NCBI RefSeq assembly: GCF_947500705.1
Contig: NZ_CANMSY010000004.1
Location: forward strand, 62,001-126,000
DNA: 64,000 nt
Source of the DNA: an uncultured Brachybacterium sp.
GTDB lineage: Bacteria > Actinomycetota > Actinomycetes > Actinomycetales > Dermabacteraceae
Direction of reading: 5' to 3'
The translations under genes were made by a program, and so were the position numbers. Positions 1 to 8,716 of this stretch are shown here, piece by piece (within the stretch, counting starts at the first letter, position 1; each line of letters opens with the position of its first letter). The notes beneath the pieces were generated by a model. The model searched no databases and was not told where the DNA came from. It saw only the letters and a list, made by a program, of their open reading frames with translations.

Positions 1-429
1 CATGCTCAGGAGGCTCTCGATCACAAGGACGGGTTCTGCACCGACCTGCAGGCATTGCAACAGGCTCTGGTCGAGAGCTGGGACCCCACCTCGCCCGAGA
101 TCCGATTGATGGCGACGCTGGATGCCGAGGCGGTCAGCGAGGGTCACCCGGGCAGATTCCGCATGGCCCGGCTCCGCCGGGTCCACGAGCACATCCTCAC
201 CCATTGCTTCGCGGCGCTCGCCGCACAGGGAGCGCTGAGGGAGGACATCGCTCCCGGCTTCGCCGCGCGGGCGATGCTCTCGTTGATCCTGCGTCATGCC
301 GTGCGGGAGCGGACCGTGGGCACCTTGCAGGCCCACCACGAGGCAGATGCCTCCCAGCGGGACCTGTGCATGCTCGCTCGCACGTTCCTGGGCGACCCCG
401 CCCCCCTCGGAGCGGACGTGCCCGACTGA
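1..429 (+). CDS. TetR-family regulator, C-terminal part (runs off left edge)
   Basis: The reading frame is already open at base 1 and ends in TGA, so only the last 142 residues of a larger protein are visible; the DNA-binding half lies outside. The visible part is an all-helical ligand-binding domain. It closely resembles the C-terminal half of the complete TetR protein at 10979-11869: both share the sequence HPGRFR(M/I)ARLR followed by VHEH, an AR.(M/I)(L/V)SL.L stretch and AVRE(R/H)TV. That paralogy is the basis for the call. A TTG at 55 could be taken for a start, but it lies inside the domain and has no ribosome site, so I treat the gene as 5'-truncated by the window. Confidence 0.75.
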   Translation, partial: HAQEALDHKDGFCTDLQALQQALVESWDPTSPEIRLMATLDAEAVSEGHPGRFRMARLRRVHEHILTHCFAALAAQGALREDIAPGFAARAMLSLILRHAVRERTVGTLQAHHEADASQRDLCMLARTFLGDPAPLGADVPD

Positions 430-450
430 CACGACGCGGGGCAAGGGGGC

Positions 451-1290
451 TCAGCGCGCCGGCCCGTCGAGCATCGCGTCATAGCCGGAGCGGAAATCCG
501 GGTGCACGAGCGCACCGAGGAGAGCGGCCATCCGTGACCCGTCCAGCACCGTGCCGTGGCCGGGGTCCGGCTCCTCGGCGGGCGGGACGGGCAGCGCGAG
601 TCGGCCCGCGAGGTGGGTGACCACCTCCCCGAGACGCACCGGCGCACCGTCGACGGCGTGCAGGAGCGGAGGCGGATCCGGATGCACCAGCAGGGTGAGG
701 AGCACTCGCGCGAGATCCTCTTCATGGATACGGTTCGTGCGTCGGCGGTGCGCGACGGGGCGTCCCTCGCGCACCGTGCGCAGCAGCCGATCCCGTCCCG
801 GGCCGTAGATCCCGGCCGGTCGCACCACGATCGCGCCGAAGAGCTCCGCGGCGACCTGCTCTCCCCGCAGGAGGCTCCGGGCCCGGGCCGTGAGCGGCTG
901 CGGGGAGTCCTCCTCGGTGAGCACAGGAGCGGGATCGGCCTGCTGCGCATATCCCTCGAACACCCGGGTGGAGGAGACGAACACCGTGCGCGCCGGCCGA
1001 TGGGGCAGCGCGGCCGCCAGATGGCGCAGCGGTGTCTCGTACCCGTCGGCCCCCTCCGGCGGAGGCAGCGTGATCACCATCGCGTCGCACGCGGGCAGGG
1101 ACTCCTCCAGAGGCGCGGACAGGTCCGCGGCGACAGGGCGGAAGCCGCGCGGCACGGCGTGGGGATCGCGGCGGAGCGCGAGCACCTCGCCACCGCCGTC
1201 GACGAGCGCTGCGCCGGCACGTCGGCCGAGACGTCCACAGCCCACCCAGAGCGTGCGAGCTGGGACGCGGGGCGGTACCGGTTCCGTCAC
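451..1290 (-). CDS. NAD(P)-dependent epimerase/dehydratase-like (YeeZ-type SDR)
   Basis: A 279-residue Rossmann-fold protein. The dinucleotide motif GCGRLG is at residues 17-22, followed by an acidic/basic linker, an FVSSTRVFEG strand-turn near residue 115, and VVRPAGIYGPGRDRL, typical of extended short-chain dehydrogenases of the YeeZ/nucleoside-diphosphate-sugar epimerase group. The canonical YxxxK catalytic pair is not obvious, so the substrate and even catalysis are uncertain. I chose the GTG at 1290 because a strong purine-rich site (AGGAGGAG) precedes it; the frame stays open further upstream, but that stretch has shadow composition. GTG and the stop of the upstream small gene overlap as GTGA, so the two are translationally coupled. 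Confidence 0.75.
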   Translation of the reverse strand: MTEPVPPRVPARTLWVGCGRLGRRAGAALVDGGGEVLALRRDPHAVPRGFRPVAADLSAPLEESLPACDAMVITLPPPEGADGYETPLRHLAAALPHRPARTVFVSSTRVFEGYAQQADPAPVLTEEDSPQPLTARARSLLRGEQVAAELFGAIVVRPAGIYGPGRDRLLRTVREGRPVAHRRRTNRIHEEDLARVLLTLLVHPDPPPLLHAVDGAPVRLGEVVTHLAGRLALPVPPAEEPDPGHGTVLDGSRMAALLGALVHPDFRSGYDAMLDGPAR

Positions 1291-1487
1291 TTCTCCTCCT
1301 CCTCGGTGTACACGCGCTGCCGCTCGCGCTGGCCGTGGGTGAGGCTGCGCATATCGGTGCCCTTGTCGAAGCTCGAGCCCAGCGCGCCGGCGACCACGCC
1401 CCTCGCCGCGCTCAGCCACGCGATGTCCAGATACCGCGCGCCGCTCGCGGAGACCGGCGCCGACGGCCGGTTCTGTGCATGATCCAT
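1287..1487 (-). CDS. small conserved-type protein, 66 aa, coupled to epimerase
   Basis: A 66-residue protein beginning MDHAQNRPSAPVSA and ending in a run of four glutamates and a lysine. It has an Ala/Gly-rich middle (AWLSAARGVVAGALG) and a charged tail. A GGGAGG site lies about 8 nt before the ATG, and its TGA overlaps the GTG of the downstream epimerase gene as GTGA, which supports real translation. No recognisable domain or signal peptide is visible; function unknown. It probably leads a two-gene operon transcribed away from the AI-2E-type permease. Confidence 0.55.
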   Translation of the reverse strand: MDHAQNRPSAPVSASGARYLDIAWLSAARGVVAGALGSSFDKGTDMRSLTHGQRERQRVYTEEEEK

Positions 1488-1625
1488 GGACCACAGCCTC
1501 CCAGATCCTGTCGGCACCGACAGCACACCGCTGCGCAGGGTGCTCCCCGGTCCTAGAGTGAGCGGTGTCCCACGCCGCCCGCCGCGAGCGCTCCCGGCAC
1601 CGTCAGCACCATGAGGAGCGAAGAC

Positions 1626-2900
1626 ATGACCACCCGCTTCCCGCCTGCCGCAACCGAGAGAGCCCCGTCCCCGTGGTCCGGACCGCTCGGTCGGGCCGGT
1701 GCTCGTTGCGCACAGGTCCTGCTGATCGCCGCGGTCGTCGTCGGCGCCGCCTGGCTCCTCCGCCGGGTCATGGTGGTGGTCGTCGCCGTCCTCGTGGCAT
1801 GGATCCTCGCCACCGCGGTCGCCCCACTGGTGCGCTGGCTGCTGGCCAAGGGCTGGCCCCCGCTGGCCGCCACCGCCGTGTCCTTCCTGGGCATCGTGGT
1901 CGTGGCCGCCGCGGTGCTCGGCGGTGTGGTCCTCGCGTTCCGTGCCGAGTGGGACACCCTGGTGAGCTCGACCGCGAACAGCACGGAGGAGCTGCGGGCC
2001 TGGCTCCTGTCCGGTCCCCTGCCGATCGACGACTCCCTCCTGAGCTCGGTCACCCAGGGGGTCACGGAGCGCCTCTCCAGCGAGGCCCTCGCCAGCAGCA
2101 CCCTCACCGGTGTCTCGGCCGCGACCGAGGTCCTCACCGGCCTGGTGCTGATCGCCGTGCTGCTGTTCTTCTTCCTCAAGGACGGGAACCGGATCGCGAA
2201 CTTCGCCCTGCGCTGGTTCCGCGGCGAGACCCGGGCCAAGCTCGCCGAATCCATCGACCGCTCCTCCGCCGTCCTCGGCGGCTATGTGCGGGGCACCGCC
2301 ACCGTCGCCCTCGTCGATGCGGTGCTGATCGGGGTCGGCTTGGCGGTGCTCGGCGTGCCGTTGGCGGTTCCCCTGGCGGTGATCGTCTTCATCGGCGCAT
2401 TCATCCCCGTGCTCGGCGCCACCGTCGCCGGCGTCCTGGCCGCCGTCGTCACCCTGGTGCTCAACGGCCCGATCGACGCCGTCATCGTCATCGCGATCGT
2501 GGTCGGGGTCAATCAGGTCGAGAGCAATCTGCTCCAGCCCGTCGTCATGGGGCGCACGCTGCGGCTGCATCCACTGATCGTGCTCCTGGCCCTCGCTATC
2601 GGCACGATCGTCGGCGGGATCGTGGGTGCGATCCTGGCGGTCCCCTACACGGCGCTGGCCTGGACCCTGATCCGGATCTGGACAGACGGATACCAGGGCG
2701 GGGACGACCCCGTCCTCGGCAAGGACCCCTTGGATCCGCGCCCCCGCTCCACCGCCTCCCAGCTCGTGAAGTACCAGCTCATGCGGCTCTCTCGACAGCG
2801 ACGGCCGAGCCCCGGCGACGTCGGACGGCCCGCACCCGAAGGTGACGCCGGCCCGGAGCCCCGCCCGCCTCAGGACCGCGCGGACGACGGGCCCAGCTGA
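1626..2900 (+). CDS. AI-2E family transporter (TerC/PerM-type permease)
   Basis: A 424-residue integral membrane protein of the AI-2E exporter/PerM family (PF01594). Two hydrophobic segments near residues 28-75 are followed by a third, an extracytoplasmic helical region (about 110-165), and then a block of closely spaced membrane helices to about residue 350. The family-typical GAFIPVLGATVAG motif and a long hydrophobic glycine/valine run are visible. A charged proline-rich cytoplasmic tail of about 60 residues follows. I prefer the ATG at 1626, since AGGAG sits 7 nt upstream; an in-frame ATG at 1611 would bury that site. Members are variously linked to autoinducer, sodium or metabolite export; the substrate cannot be inferred here. 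Confidence 0.85.
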   Translation: MTTRFPPAATERAPSPWSGPLGRAGARCAQVLLIAAVVVGAAWLLRRVMVVVVAVLVAWILATAVAPLVRWLLAKGWPPLAATAVSFLGIVVVAAAVLGGVVLAFRAEWDTLVSSTANSTEELRAWLLSGPLPIDDSLLSSVTQGVTERLSSEALASSTLTGVSAATEVLTGLVLIAVLLFFFLKDGNRIANFALRWFRGETRAKLAESIDRSSAVLGGYVRGTATVALVDAVLIGVGLAVLGVPLAVPLAVIVFIGAFIPVLGATVAGVLAAVVTLVLNGPIDAVIVIAIVVGVNQVESNLLQPVVMGRTLRLHPLIVLLALAIGTIVGGIVGAILAVPYTALAWTLIRIWTDGYQGGDDPVLGKDPLDPRPRSTASQLVKYQLMRLSRQRRPSPGDVGRPAPEGDAGPEPRPPQDRADDGPS

Positions 2901-2929
2901 GACCCCGGACGCCTACTCACGACTCCTCC

Positions 2930-3100
2930 TCACGACCCCGCCTCGCGTTCGGTGATCTGCTCCCGGGAGCGGGCGAGGCGGTTCAGGAATCGGCCGATCA
3001 CCGCTCGCTCCTGCGGCGTCAGCTCCTCGGCGACCGGGGGTGGAAGATCTGCACAACTCCCGTCGGCCGACGCTGTCCCCAGATCCGAGGCGCAGCTCAC
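2930..3100 (-). pseudogene. possible MarR-type regulator C-terminal remnant
   Basis: On the minus strand a short open frame ends with residues of the form ELTPQERAVIGRFLNRLARS, which resembles the last helix of MarR-family regulators (LTPxERxxLxxLLxxL). Upstream of it there is no winged-helix domain and no convincing start. I read it as the 3' stub of a regulator once divergent from scoA, lost by deletion. The match is only about 25 residues and could be chance. Confidence 0.3.
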
Positions 3101-3198
3101 CCTGCCGGGTCTAGGCTCGAGGTCACCCTGCCCTTCCGCTGCCCGGCATCGCCGCCGGTGGCCGCGAGGGCTGATACCAGCCGACAGGAGGGACAGCG

Positions 3199-3930
3199 AT
3201 GTCCAAGGTCTCGGAGGACGCCGCCGCCCAGCTCACGGAGCTGCTGCGCGACGGCATGACCATCGCGGTGGGAGGCTTCGGCCTGTGCGGGATTCCCACC
3301 GATCTGATCACGATCGTGCGCGACAGCGGGGTCACGGGCCTCACCGTCGCCTCGAACAACCTGGGCGTGGACGGCAAAGGCCTGGGACTGCTGCTGGAGA
3401 ACGGGCAGATCACCAAGGTGCTCGCGAGCTATGTCGGCGAGAACAAGCTGTTCATGCAGCAGTACATCGACGGGCAGCTCGACGTGGAGTTCGTCCCCCA
3501 GGGCACCCTCGCCGAGCGGATGCGCGCCGGCGGCTCCGGGATCCCCGCCTTCTACACCCCCACCGGCTACGGCACCCCGATCGCCGAGGGCAAGCCGACG
3601 GCCGAGTTCGACGGCCGCACCTATGTGCTCGAACGCGCGATCAACGCGGACCTCGCGCTGGTCCACGCGCACACCGCGGACCACTACGGCAACCTCCGCT
3701 ACCGCCTCACCGCCCGCAACTTCAACCCGATGGCCGCGATGTGCGGGGAGGTCACCTTCGCCGAAGCCGAGCACATCATGGAGCCCGGCGGGATCGACCC
3801 CGACGACATCCACACCCCCGGCGTGTACGTGCATCACCTGATGCAGGCCACGGCCGAGAAGGACATCGAACAGCGCACCGTGCGCCCCCGCCCGGAGGCG
3901 CCCCGCACCGAGACGCAGGAGGTGGCCTGA
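3199..3930 (+). CDS. scoA: 3-oxoacid CoA-transferase subunit A
   Basis: A 243-residue alpha subunit of a family I CoA-transferase. The CoA-binding glycine motif GGFGLCGIP is at about residues 24-32, with [11 protein letters not shown] and the [11 protein letters not shown] loop further on. Together with subunit B it moves CoA from succinyl-CoA to a 3-oxoacid such as acetoacetate in the cytoplasm. A strong AGGAGG site precedes the ATG. The subunit B gene follows after one base, and a thiolase comes next, so the three would turn acetoacetate into two acetyl-CoA. The near-identical pcaI (3-oxoadipate) role cannot be excluded from sequence, but no other beta-ketoadipate gene is nearby. Confidence 0.92.
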   Translation: MSKVSEDAAAQLTELLRDGMTIAVGGFGLCGIPTDLITIVRDSGVTGLTVASNNLGVDGKGLGLLLENGQITKVLASYVGENKLFMQQYIDGQLDVEFVPQGTLAERMRAGGSGIPAFYTPTGYGTPIAEGKPTAEFDGRTYVLERAINADLALVHAHTADHYGNLRYRLTARNFNPMAAMCGEVTFAEAEHIMEPGGIDPDDIHTPGVYVHHLMQATAEKDIEQRTVRPRPEAPRTETQEVA

Positions 3931-3931
3931 G

Positions 3932-4573
3932 ATGGCCTGGACCCGTGACGAGATGGCCGCCATCGCCGCCGCCGAGCTGCGCGACGGCGACTACGTGAAC
4001 CTCGGCATCGGCATGCCGACCCTGGTCGCCAACAACCTGCCCCCGGGCGTGAACATCACCCTGCAGTCCGAGAACGGCGTGATGGGCATGGGCCCCTGGC
4101 CCTATGAGGGCGAGGAGGATCCCGACCTCATCAACGCCGGCAAGCAGACCATCACCCTGCTGGAGGGCGCGACGATCTTCGACTCCGCGACCAGCTTCGG
4201 CATGATCCGCGGCGGCAAGATGGGCACCGCGATCCTCGGCGCCATGCAGGTCACCGGCAGCGGCGACATCGCCAACTGGCAGATCCCCGGCAAGCTCGTC
4301 AAGGGCATGGGCGGCGCGATGGACCTGGTCGCCGGCGCGCGGCGGGTGGTCGTGATGATGCAGCACGCCGCCAAGGACGGCTCGGCGAAGATCGTCCACG
4401 AGTGCTCGCTGCCGCTGACCGGCGTGGGCGTGGTGAACCGCATCATCAGCGAGCTCGCCGTCTTCGACGTCACCGAGCACGGGCTCGTGCTCACCCAGCT
4501 CGCCCCCGAGGTGACCGAGGACGAGGTCCGCGCGCTCACCGAGCCCGACTTCACCGTCGCCCTCACCGCCTGA
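3932..4573 (+). CDS. scoB: 3-oxoacid CoA-transferase subunit B
   Basis: A 213-residue beta subunit of the family I CoA-transferase. It contains the family signatures LGIGMPTLV (about 22-30) and [10 protein letters not shown] (about 51-60); the glutamate of SENG is the catalytic residue that forms the covalent CoA thioester. Length is normal for the family. The ATG lies one base after the subunit A stop, so the two are made together and assemble as a heterodimer or heterotetramer. About 145 bp of GC-rich spacer, containing two near-copies of a GGCCCGYCGGCGGCGCGCC stretch, separates it from the thiolase. Confidence 0.93.
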   Translation: MAWTRDEMAAIAAAELRDGDYVNLGIGMPTLVANNLPPGVNITLQSENGVMGMGPWPYEGEEDPDLINAGKQTITLLEGATIFDSATSFGMIRGGKMGTAILGAMQVTGSGDIANWQIPGKLVKGMGGAMDLVAGARRVVVMMQHAAKDGSAKIVHECSLPLTGVGVVNRIISELAVFDVTEHGLVLTQLAPEVTEDEVRALTEPDFTVALTA

Positions 4574-4717
4574 GCAGCCGGCCCGTCGGCGGCGCGCCGG
4601 CGGGTGCCCGGCCCGCCGGCGGCGCGCCCCGCGGTGCCCTGCCACTGCACCCTGCCACCACACCTCGCCGACGCACCCGTCGGCTCTCTCCCCCGCACTC
4701 CACCGGAAGGCACCCCC

Positions 4718-5916
4718 ATGCGCTCCAGCGAAGATCCGATCGTCGTCCTCGGCTATGCCCGCACCCCCGTCGGCTCCTTCGGGAAGTCCCTCGCGGGCGT
4801 GCCCGCCCACGTCCTCGGCGCGACCGCCGCGAAGGCCGCCCTGCAGCGCGCCGGCGTCGCGGCCGACGAGGTCGACGAGTGGGTGATCGGCTGCGTCGGC
4901 GCGACCGGGCGGGACGCCTACATCTCCCGCCGGGTCGCGATCGAGGCGGGCGCCGCGGTCACCTCCAGTGCGATGACCGTGAACCGGCTGTGCGGCTCCG
5001 GCATGCAGGCCATCGCGCTCGGCGCCGCCGAGCTGATGATCGGCGAGAGCGACATCGTGGTCGCCGGCGGCACCGAGAACATGTCCGCCCAGCCGTTCCT
5101 GGACTACTCCGCGCGGAAGGGCTACTCCCTCGGCGACCGGGTGCTGATGGACGGCACCTCGGCGCTGATCACCGACCCCTTCGACGAGGTGCCCATGGGC
5201 GTGACCGCCGAGAACGTCGCCGCGCGCTACCACGTCACCCGCGCAGAGCAGGACGAGTACGCGCTCGAATCCCAGCGCCGCGCCCAGGCGGCGCTGGCGT
5301 CAGGAGCCGTCGCCGCCGAGATCACCCCGGTGACGATCAGCGGCCGACGGGGTGAGACGGTGGTGGACACCGACGAGCACCCCCGCGAGGTCACCCTCTC
5401 GGCACTCGCCGCGATGCGCACCGTGTTCCAGCGCGAGGGCGGCACCGTCACCGCCGGGAACGCCTCCGGCATCAACGACGCCGGCGCCGCGATGGTGCTC
5501 ACCCGCGCCTCGGTGGCTGAGGAGCGCGGGCTGACCCCGCTCGCGGAGCTGGTGGACTTCACCAAGGTGGGCATCGACCCGAAGGTCATGGGCTACGCCC
5601 CGAAGCCCGCGATCGAGAAGATCCTGCAGCGCAACAGCCTGCAGAGCAGGGATCTGGGCTGGATCGAGCTCAACGAGGCCTTCGCCGCTCAGGCCGTGCC
5701 GATCGTGCGCGATCTGGACCTGGATCCGGCGCTGGTGAACCCCCTCGGCGGAGCGATCGCCTGGGGCCACCCGATCGGTGCGACCGGCGCGATCATCTCC
5801 GCCCGCACCATCGAGAACCTGCGCGTGAACGGCCGCGAGCTGGGCCTGGCGACCATGTGCATCGGCGGCGGCCAGGCCGTGGCGAGCCTGTGGCGCGCAC
5901 TGGGAGCGGCGCCTGA
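4718..5916 (+). CDS. acetyl-CoA C-acetyltransferase (thiolase), terminus disrupted
   Basis: A thiolase of about 400 residues that joins or splits acetoacetyl-CoA. All catalytic elements are present: the nucleophilic Cys92 in NRLCGSGM, NEAFAAQ, the His in WGHPIGATGA and the Cys in TMCIGGGQ. It follows scoAB, which fits acetoacetate breakdown. The 3' end is odd: after VASLWRALGAA the frame has no stop and stays open to 6931, through hairpins and the whole carbonic anhydrase gene in another frame. A one-base shift near 5900-5913 would give a stop at 5914-5916, where thiolases normally end. I therefore set the end there and read this as an indel, either real or a sequencing error. The start has only a weak ribosome site (GGAAGG). 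Confidence 0.85.
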
Positions 5917-6000
5917 CCCCCGAGCGGGCGTCGCGCCCCGCGCCTGCGCCCGCGTCCGCTCCCGTTCCCGCTCCTGCGCCTGCGCCTGCTCCCAGAGCGG

Positions 6001-6060
6001 TAATGTCGCCTCACGACCGATGGTGAGGCGAGCATCGGTCGCGGGGCCACAAAATCTGGC
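6001..6060. repeat. dispersed palindromic repeat, family 1 (diverged copy)
   Basis: Carries the family core CGACCGATG ... CATCGGTCG as a 9-bp stem around a 10-nt loop, and ends with GGCCACAAAATCTGGCC, itself a small hairpin. An alternative 9-bp stem TCGCCTCAC/GTGAGGCGA (6006-6014/6023-6031) uses part of the same sequence. It aligns end to end with the perfect copy at 18322-18379 and the copy at 49583-49640. It sits 3' of the thiolase and may serve as a terminator. Confidence 0.6.
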
Positions 6061-6070
6061 CCAACCCCCT

Positions 6071-6090
6071 CGCGTCCCGTGCGGGACGCG
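6071..6090. terminator. perfect 9-bp stem hairpin, probable terminator
   Basis: CGCGTCCCG-TG-CGGGACGCG forms a 9-bp GC stem with a 2-nt loop just after another hairpin. There is no T-run, so it would be an actinobacterial-type terminator or only a structural repeat. Confidence 0.4.
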
Positions 6091-6212
6091 GGCCGTGCTT
6101 CGGCGGACGGGCGGACGGGCGGACGGTGCTGCGGCGGTTCGATGCACTGCCTGGCGGGGAGCACGTACCGTCGTGCCTGAGAACCTCACCCATCGGACGA
6201 AGGAGTACCGCT

Positions 6213-6731
6213 GTGACCACCATCGACTTCGAGGGCGCCGCGCCCCAGATACCAGGCTCCGCCTGGGTCGCCCCGAACGCCACCCTGATCGGGAAGGTGA
6301 CCCTCGGCGAGAACGCGAGCGTGTTCTACACCGCCGTGCTGCGCGGGGACATGGACTCGATCAGCATCGGCGAGGGCTCCAACATCCAGGACGGCTGCGT
6401 CGCCCACACCGACGAGGGCTTTCCCGTGGTGGTCGGCACCGGGGTCTCGGTGGGCCACCGCGCCGTGCTGCACGGATGCACCGTCGAGGACGACTCCCTG
6501 ATCGGCATGGGTGCCGTGGTGCTCAACGGCGCTGTGGTCGGGGCGGGCAGCCTGGTCGCCGCGGGCGCCGTGGTCACCGAGGGAATGCAGATCCCGCCCG
6601 GCTCCCTGGCCGCGGGAGTGCCCGCGAAGGTGCGCAAGGAGCTCGACGAGGACGCCCTCGAGGCGCTGCGGCAGAACGCCCGCACCTACGTCGAGCTCGC
6701 ATTGAAGCACCGCGCGGCGACCGCCGGCTGA
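6213..6731 (+). CDS. gamma carbonic anhydrase family protein
   Basis: A 172-residue left-handed beta-helix protein built of hexapeptide repeats, of the gamma-carbonic anhydrase/YrdA group. Likely zinc ligands are the His of CVAHTDEG and the two His of VGHRAVLHGC; the RGDM element (about residue 46) that precedes the metal site is present. Family members are zinc or iron trimers; many have weak or undetected carbonic anhydrase activity, so the reaction is inferred. I chose the GTG at 6213, since AAGGAG lies 7 nt upstream and the protein then begins just before the first strand. The thiolase frame runs antiphase through this gene, but codon use and homology show this is the real one. Confidence 0.88.
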   Translation: MTTIDFEGAAPQIPGSAWVAPNATLIGKVTLGENASVFYTAVLRGDMDSISIGEGSNIQDGCVAHTDEGFPVVVGTGVSVGHRAVLHGCTVEDDSLIGMGAVVLNGAVVGAGSLVAAGAVVTEGMQIPPGSLAAGVPAKVRKELDEDALEALRQNARTYVELALKHRAATAG

Positions 6732-6782
6732 ACTGCGGACCGGCGAGCCGGGAGCCGGGGTCTCGACCTCTTCCCCGGGCTC

Positions 6783-7165
6783 CTACTCCCCCGTCGGGGG
6801 CGGGGCAGAATTCTCCGGCGGCACTTCGGGGTCTTCCGGCGGCAGTTCGGGATCGACGGGGAGCCAGAGCGGCGCGCCCCCTCCGAGAAACGGCGGATCC
6901 GGGGGCGGAGGCGGAGTCGGCGGACCGGTGAGGGTCCCCCGAGGAGCGGCGGATCCGGGACCTCGGGTGCGGCCGGCGTGCTGGACGGCTCACCCCCGAT
7001 CTCCGACGGTGCCCCTTCGACAGCACCCGGGCCGTCACCTGGTTCCAGCACGAGATCCGGTGCGGGCGGGGTCTGCGCCGAGGGCGGGCCTCCACCGCCG
7101 GGCAGCTTCTCGTCGGTCATGGAGTCCTGACGCGCAACGGTGTCGTCCTGGCCGGGATGCGTCAT
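6783..7165 (-). pseudogene. proline-rich small protein, apparently frameshifted
   Basis: The minus strand reads MTHPGQDDTVARQDSMTDEK followed by a Pro/Gly/Glu-rich tract ending PDPPLLGGPSP. A one-base shift near 6930 then continues as GPPTPPPPPDPPFLGGGAPL and on to a TAG at 6783. Both halves are proline-rich, and the PDPP(L/F)LGG motif occurs once in each, produced by a direct DNA repeat. This suggests one gene broken by an indel in the repeat. It resembles in style the intact proline-rich protein at 44495-44761. GC-rich DNA easily gives proline-rich frames, so this is tentative. Confidence 0.3.
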
Positions 7166-7442
7166 GCCCCGAGCCTTTCTCGAAGGAGGATCTGCCGACG
7201 CGATCGAGGAACGCGGGAATCGTCGCGTCCGCGAACTCCACGCACAAGGGAATTCCGAGTACGTCGCGAGAGCGATCCCGGTCACTGGTTCCGGGCCGAG
7301 AATTCACGTGCGTCACCTCCTGCGTCAGCGGTGTGCGGGATGCGGCTCCGCAACGCCTCGGTATCGAGCCCCTCACGACGGCGGCCGCGAGGGAGACTCC
7401 GACGGCGCGGACCCGCGGCGAACTCCCGCGTATCCTGCCTCG
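7166..7442. promoter_or_regulatory. adenosine deaminase upstream region
   Basis: No gene is supported here. TATCCT at 7431-7436 lies 6 nt before the add ATG and could be a -10 element giving a leaderless mRNA. No good -35 hexamer is visible. Confidence 0.35.
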
Positions 7443-8555
7443 ATGGACCTCACCCCCGTTCTCATCGGCGCTCTGCCGAAGGTCGCCCTCCACGATCATC
7501 TCGACGGCGGCCTGCGCCCCGAGACCGTGCTCGAGCTGAGCAGGGAGCTGGGCCTCGAGGTGCCCGGCAGCGAGCCCGCTGCCCCGTCGGCCCAGGCGGT
7601 CGCCGACTGGTTCCAGGCCGCGGCCGATTCCGGCTCGCTGCCCGCCTATCTCTCCACGTTCGACCGCACCCTCGCGGTGATGCAGACGGCCCCGCAGCTG
7701 CGCCGCATCGCCCGCGAGTTCGTCGAGGACATGGTCGCCGATTCTGTGGTCTACGCCGAGACCCGCTGGGCACCGCATCAGCACACCAGCGCCGGGCTCA
7801 CCCTCGACGAGGCCGTGCAGGCCGTCCAGGACGGGCTCGACGACGGGGTCGCCGCCGCCGCACACGACGGCCGGCGGATCGTCGTGGGCCAGCTGCTGTG
7901 CTACCTGCGCCACCTCGAGCCCACCGACGATCTGGTCGAGATCGCGGAGGCTCGTCGTGACTCCGGGGTATTGGGGCTGGACCTCGCCGGCCCCGAGGCC
8001 GGATTCCCCGCCTCCCGCTTCCGGGCCCAGTTCGAACGCGCCCGAGCGGCCGGGCTGCGGGTGACGATCCACACCGGCGAGGCCGACGCGCCCTCCTCGA
8101 TCGCCGACGCGATGGACTGCGGCGCCGAGCGGATCGGCCACGGCGTGCGCCTGCTCGAGGACATCACCGGCGAGGAGCTCGGCCCGATCGCTGCGCGGGT
8201 GCACCGCGAGCAGATCTGTCTCGAGGTGTGCCCCAGCTCGAACCTGCAGACCGGCGCCGCAGAAGACCTCAGCTCCCACGCCGTCGGCCCTCTGCACGCG
8301 CGCGGATTCGCCCTCGCCCTCAGCAGCGACAACCGCCTGATGAGCCGCACCAGCACGTCGCGGGAGATGACCCTGGTCGCGCGGGCCTTCGGCTGGAGCC
8401 TCGAGGACCTCGAGCAGGTGGTCCTCACCGGGCTCGAGAACGGCTTCGCCCCGGCGGAGCAGCGGCACGCGCTGCGGGACGAGGTCGTGCTGCCGGCGTT
8501 CCGGGCCGCGGCGCTCAGCGGTGAGGTACCCGGTGGCGAGGCACTGAGCGAGTAG
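7443..8555 (+). CDS. add: adenosine deaminase
   Basis: A 370-residue zinc hydrolase that turns adenosine or deoxyadenosine into inosine in purine salvage. Metal-binding HDH is at residues 17-19 (ALHDHLDGG). Next come the LDLAGPEAGFP segment, IHTGEAD (third His and catalytic Glu), RIGHGVR (catalytic His), and SSDNRLMS, the actinobacterial form of the Asp-containing metal motif. Length and motif order are normal. The ATG at 7443 is chosen because the frame upstream lacks homology; there is no Shine-Dalgarno, but a TATCCT hexamer sits just upstream. The gene stands alone, with about 160 bp of featureless spacer before the convergent glycosyltransferase. Confidence 0.93.
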   Translation: MDLTPVLIGALPKVALHDHLDGGLRPETVLELSRELGLEVPGSEPAAPSAQAVADWFQAAADSGSLPAYLSTFDRTLAVMQTAPQLRRIAREFVEDMVADSVVYAETRWAPHQHTSAGLTLDEAVQAVQDGLDDGVAAAAHDGRRIVVGQLLCYLRHLEPTDDLVEIAEARRDSGVLGLDLAGPEAGFPASRFRAQFERARAAGLRVTIHTGEADAPSSIADAMDCGAERIGHGVRLLEDITGEELGPIAARVHREQICLEVCPSSNLQTGAAEDLSSHAVGPLHARGFALALSSDNRLMSRTSTSREMTLVARAFGWSLEDLEQVVLTGLENGFAPAEQRHALRDEVVLPAFRAAALSGEVPGGEALSE

Positions 8556-8716
8556 GCCGCTTTCGCAGGGCGAGGAGGCGTCGATCGAGGCGCGCGCACG
8601 ACCATCACCGGGGCCGAGGCGCTGTATGCGGCCATGGGCCTTTTCGGCCACCGTCCGCTCGCGCTGGCATGGGAGTGCCTGGTGCTGCCCGGTGGCGCGA
8701 AGCAGGTGGGACGGGG

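Larger units (their letters stand above)
5917..6212. other. non-coding spacer rich in hairpins and short repeats
   Basis: Between the thiolase and carbonic anhydrase genes. It opens with an alternating CGCCTGCGC/CCCGTTCCCGCTCC tract, then has a dispersed palindromic repeat (6001-6060), a 20-bp perfect inverted repeat (6071-6090), and three copies of the 8-mer GGCGGACG (about 6101-6125). No convincing gene is seen. Confidence 0.7.

Noticed and set aside
451-2900. Long minus-strand His/Gly/Asp-rich frames opposite the permease
   Set aside because: Typical antisense shadows of high-GC genes: composition dominated by Gly, His, Asp and Arg and no domain; only the 66-residue end at 1287-1487 has its own ribosome site.
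1626-2900. Quorum-sensing role for the AI-2E family protein
   Set aside because: Family name only; no luxS or lsr genes are in the window.
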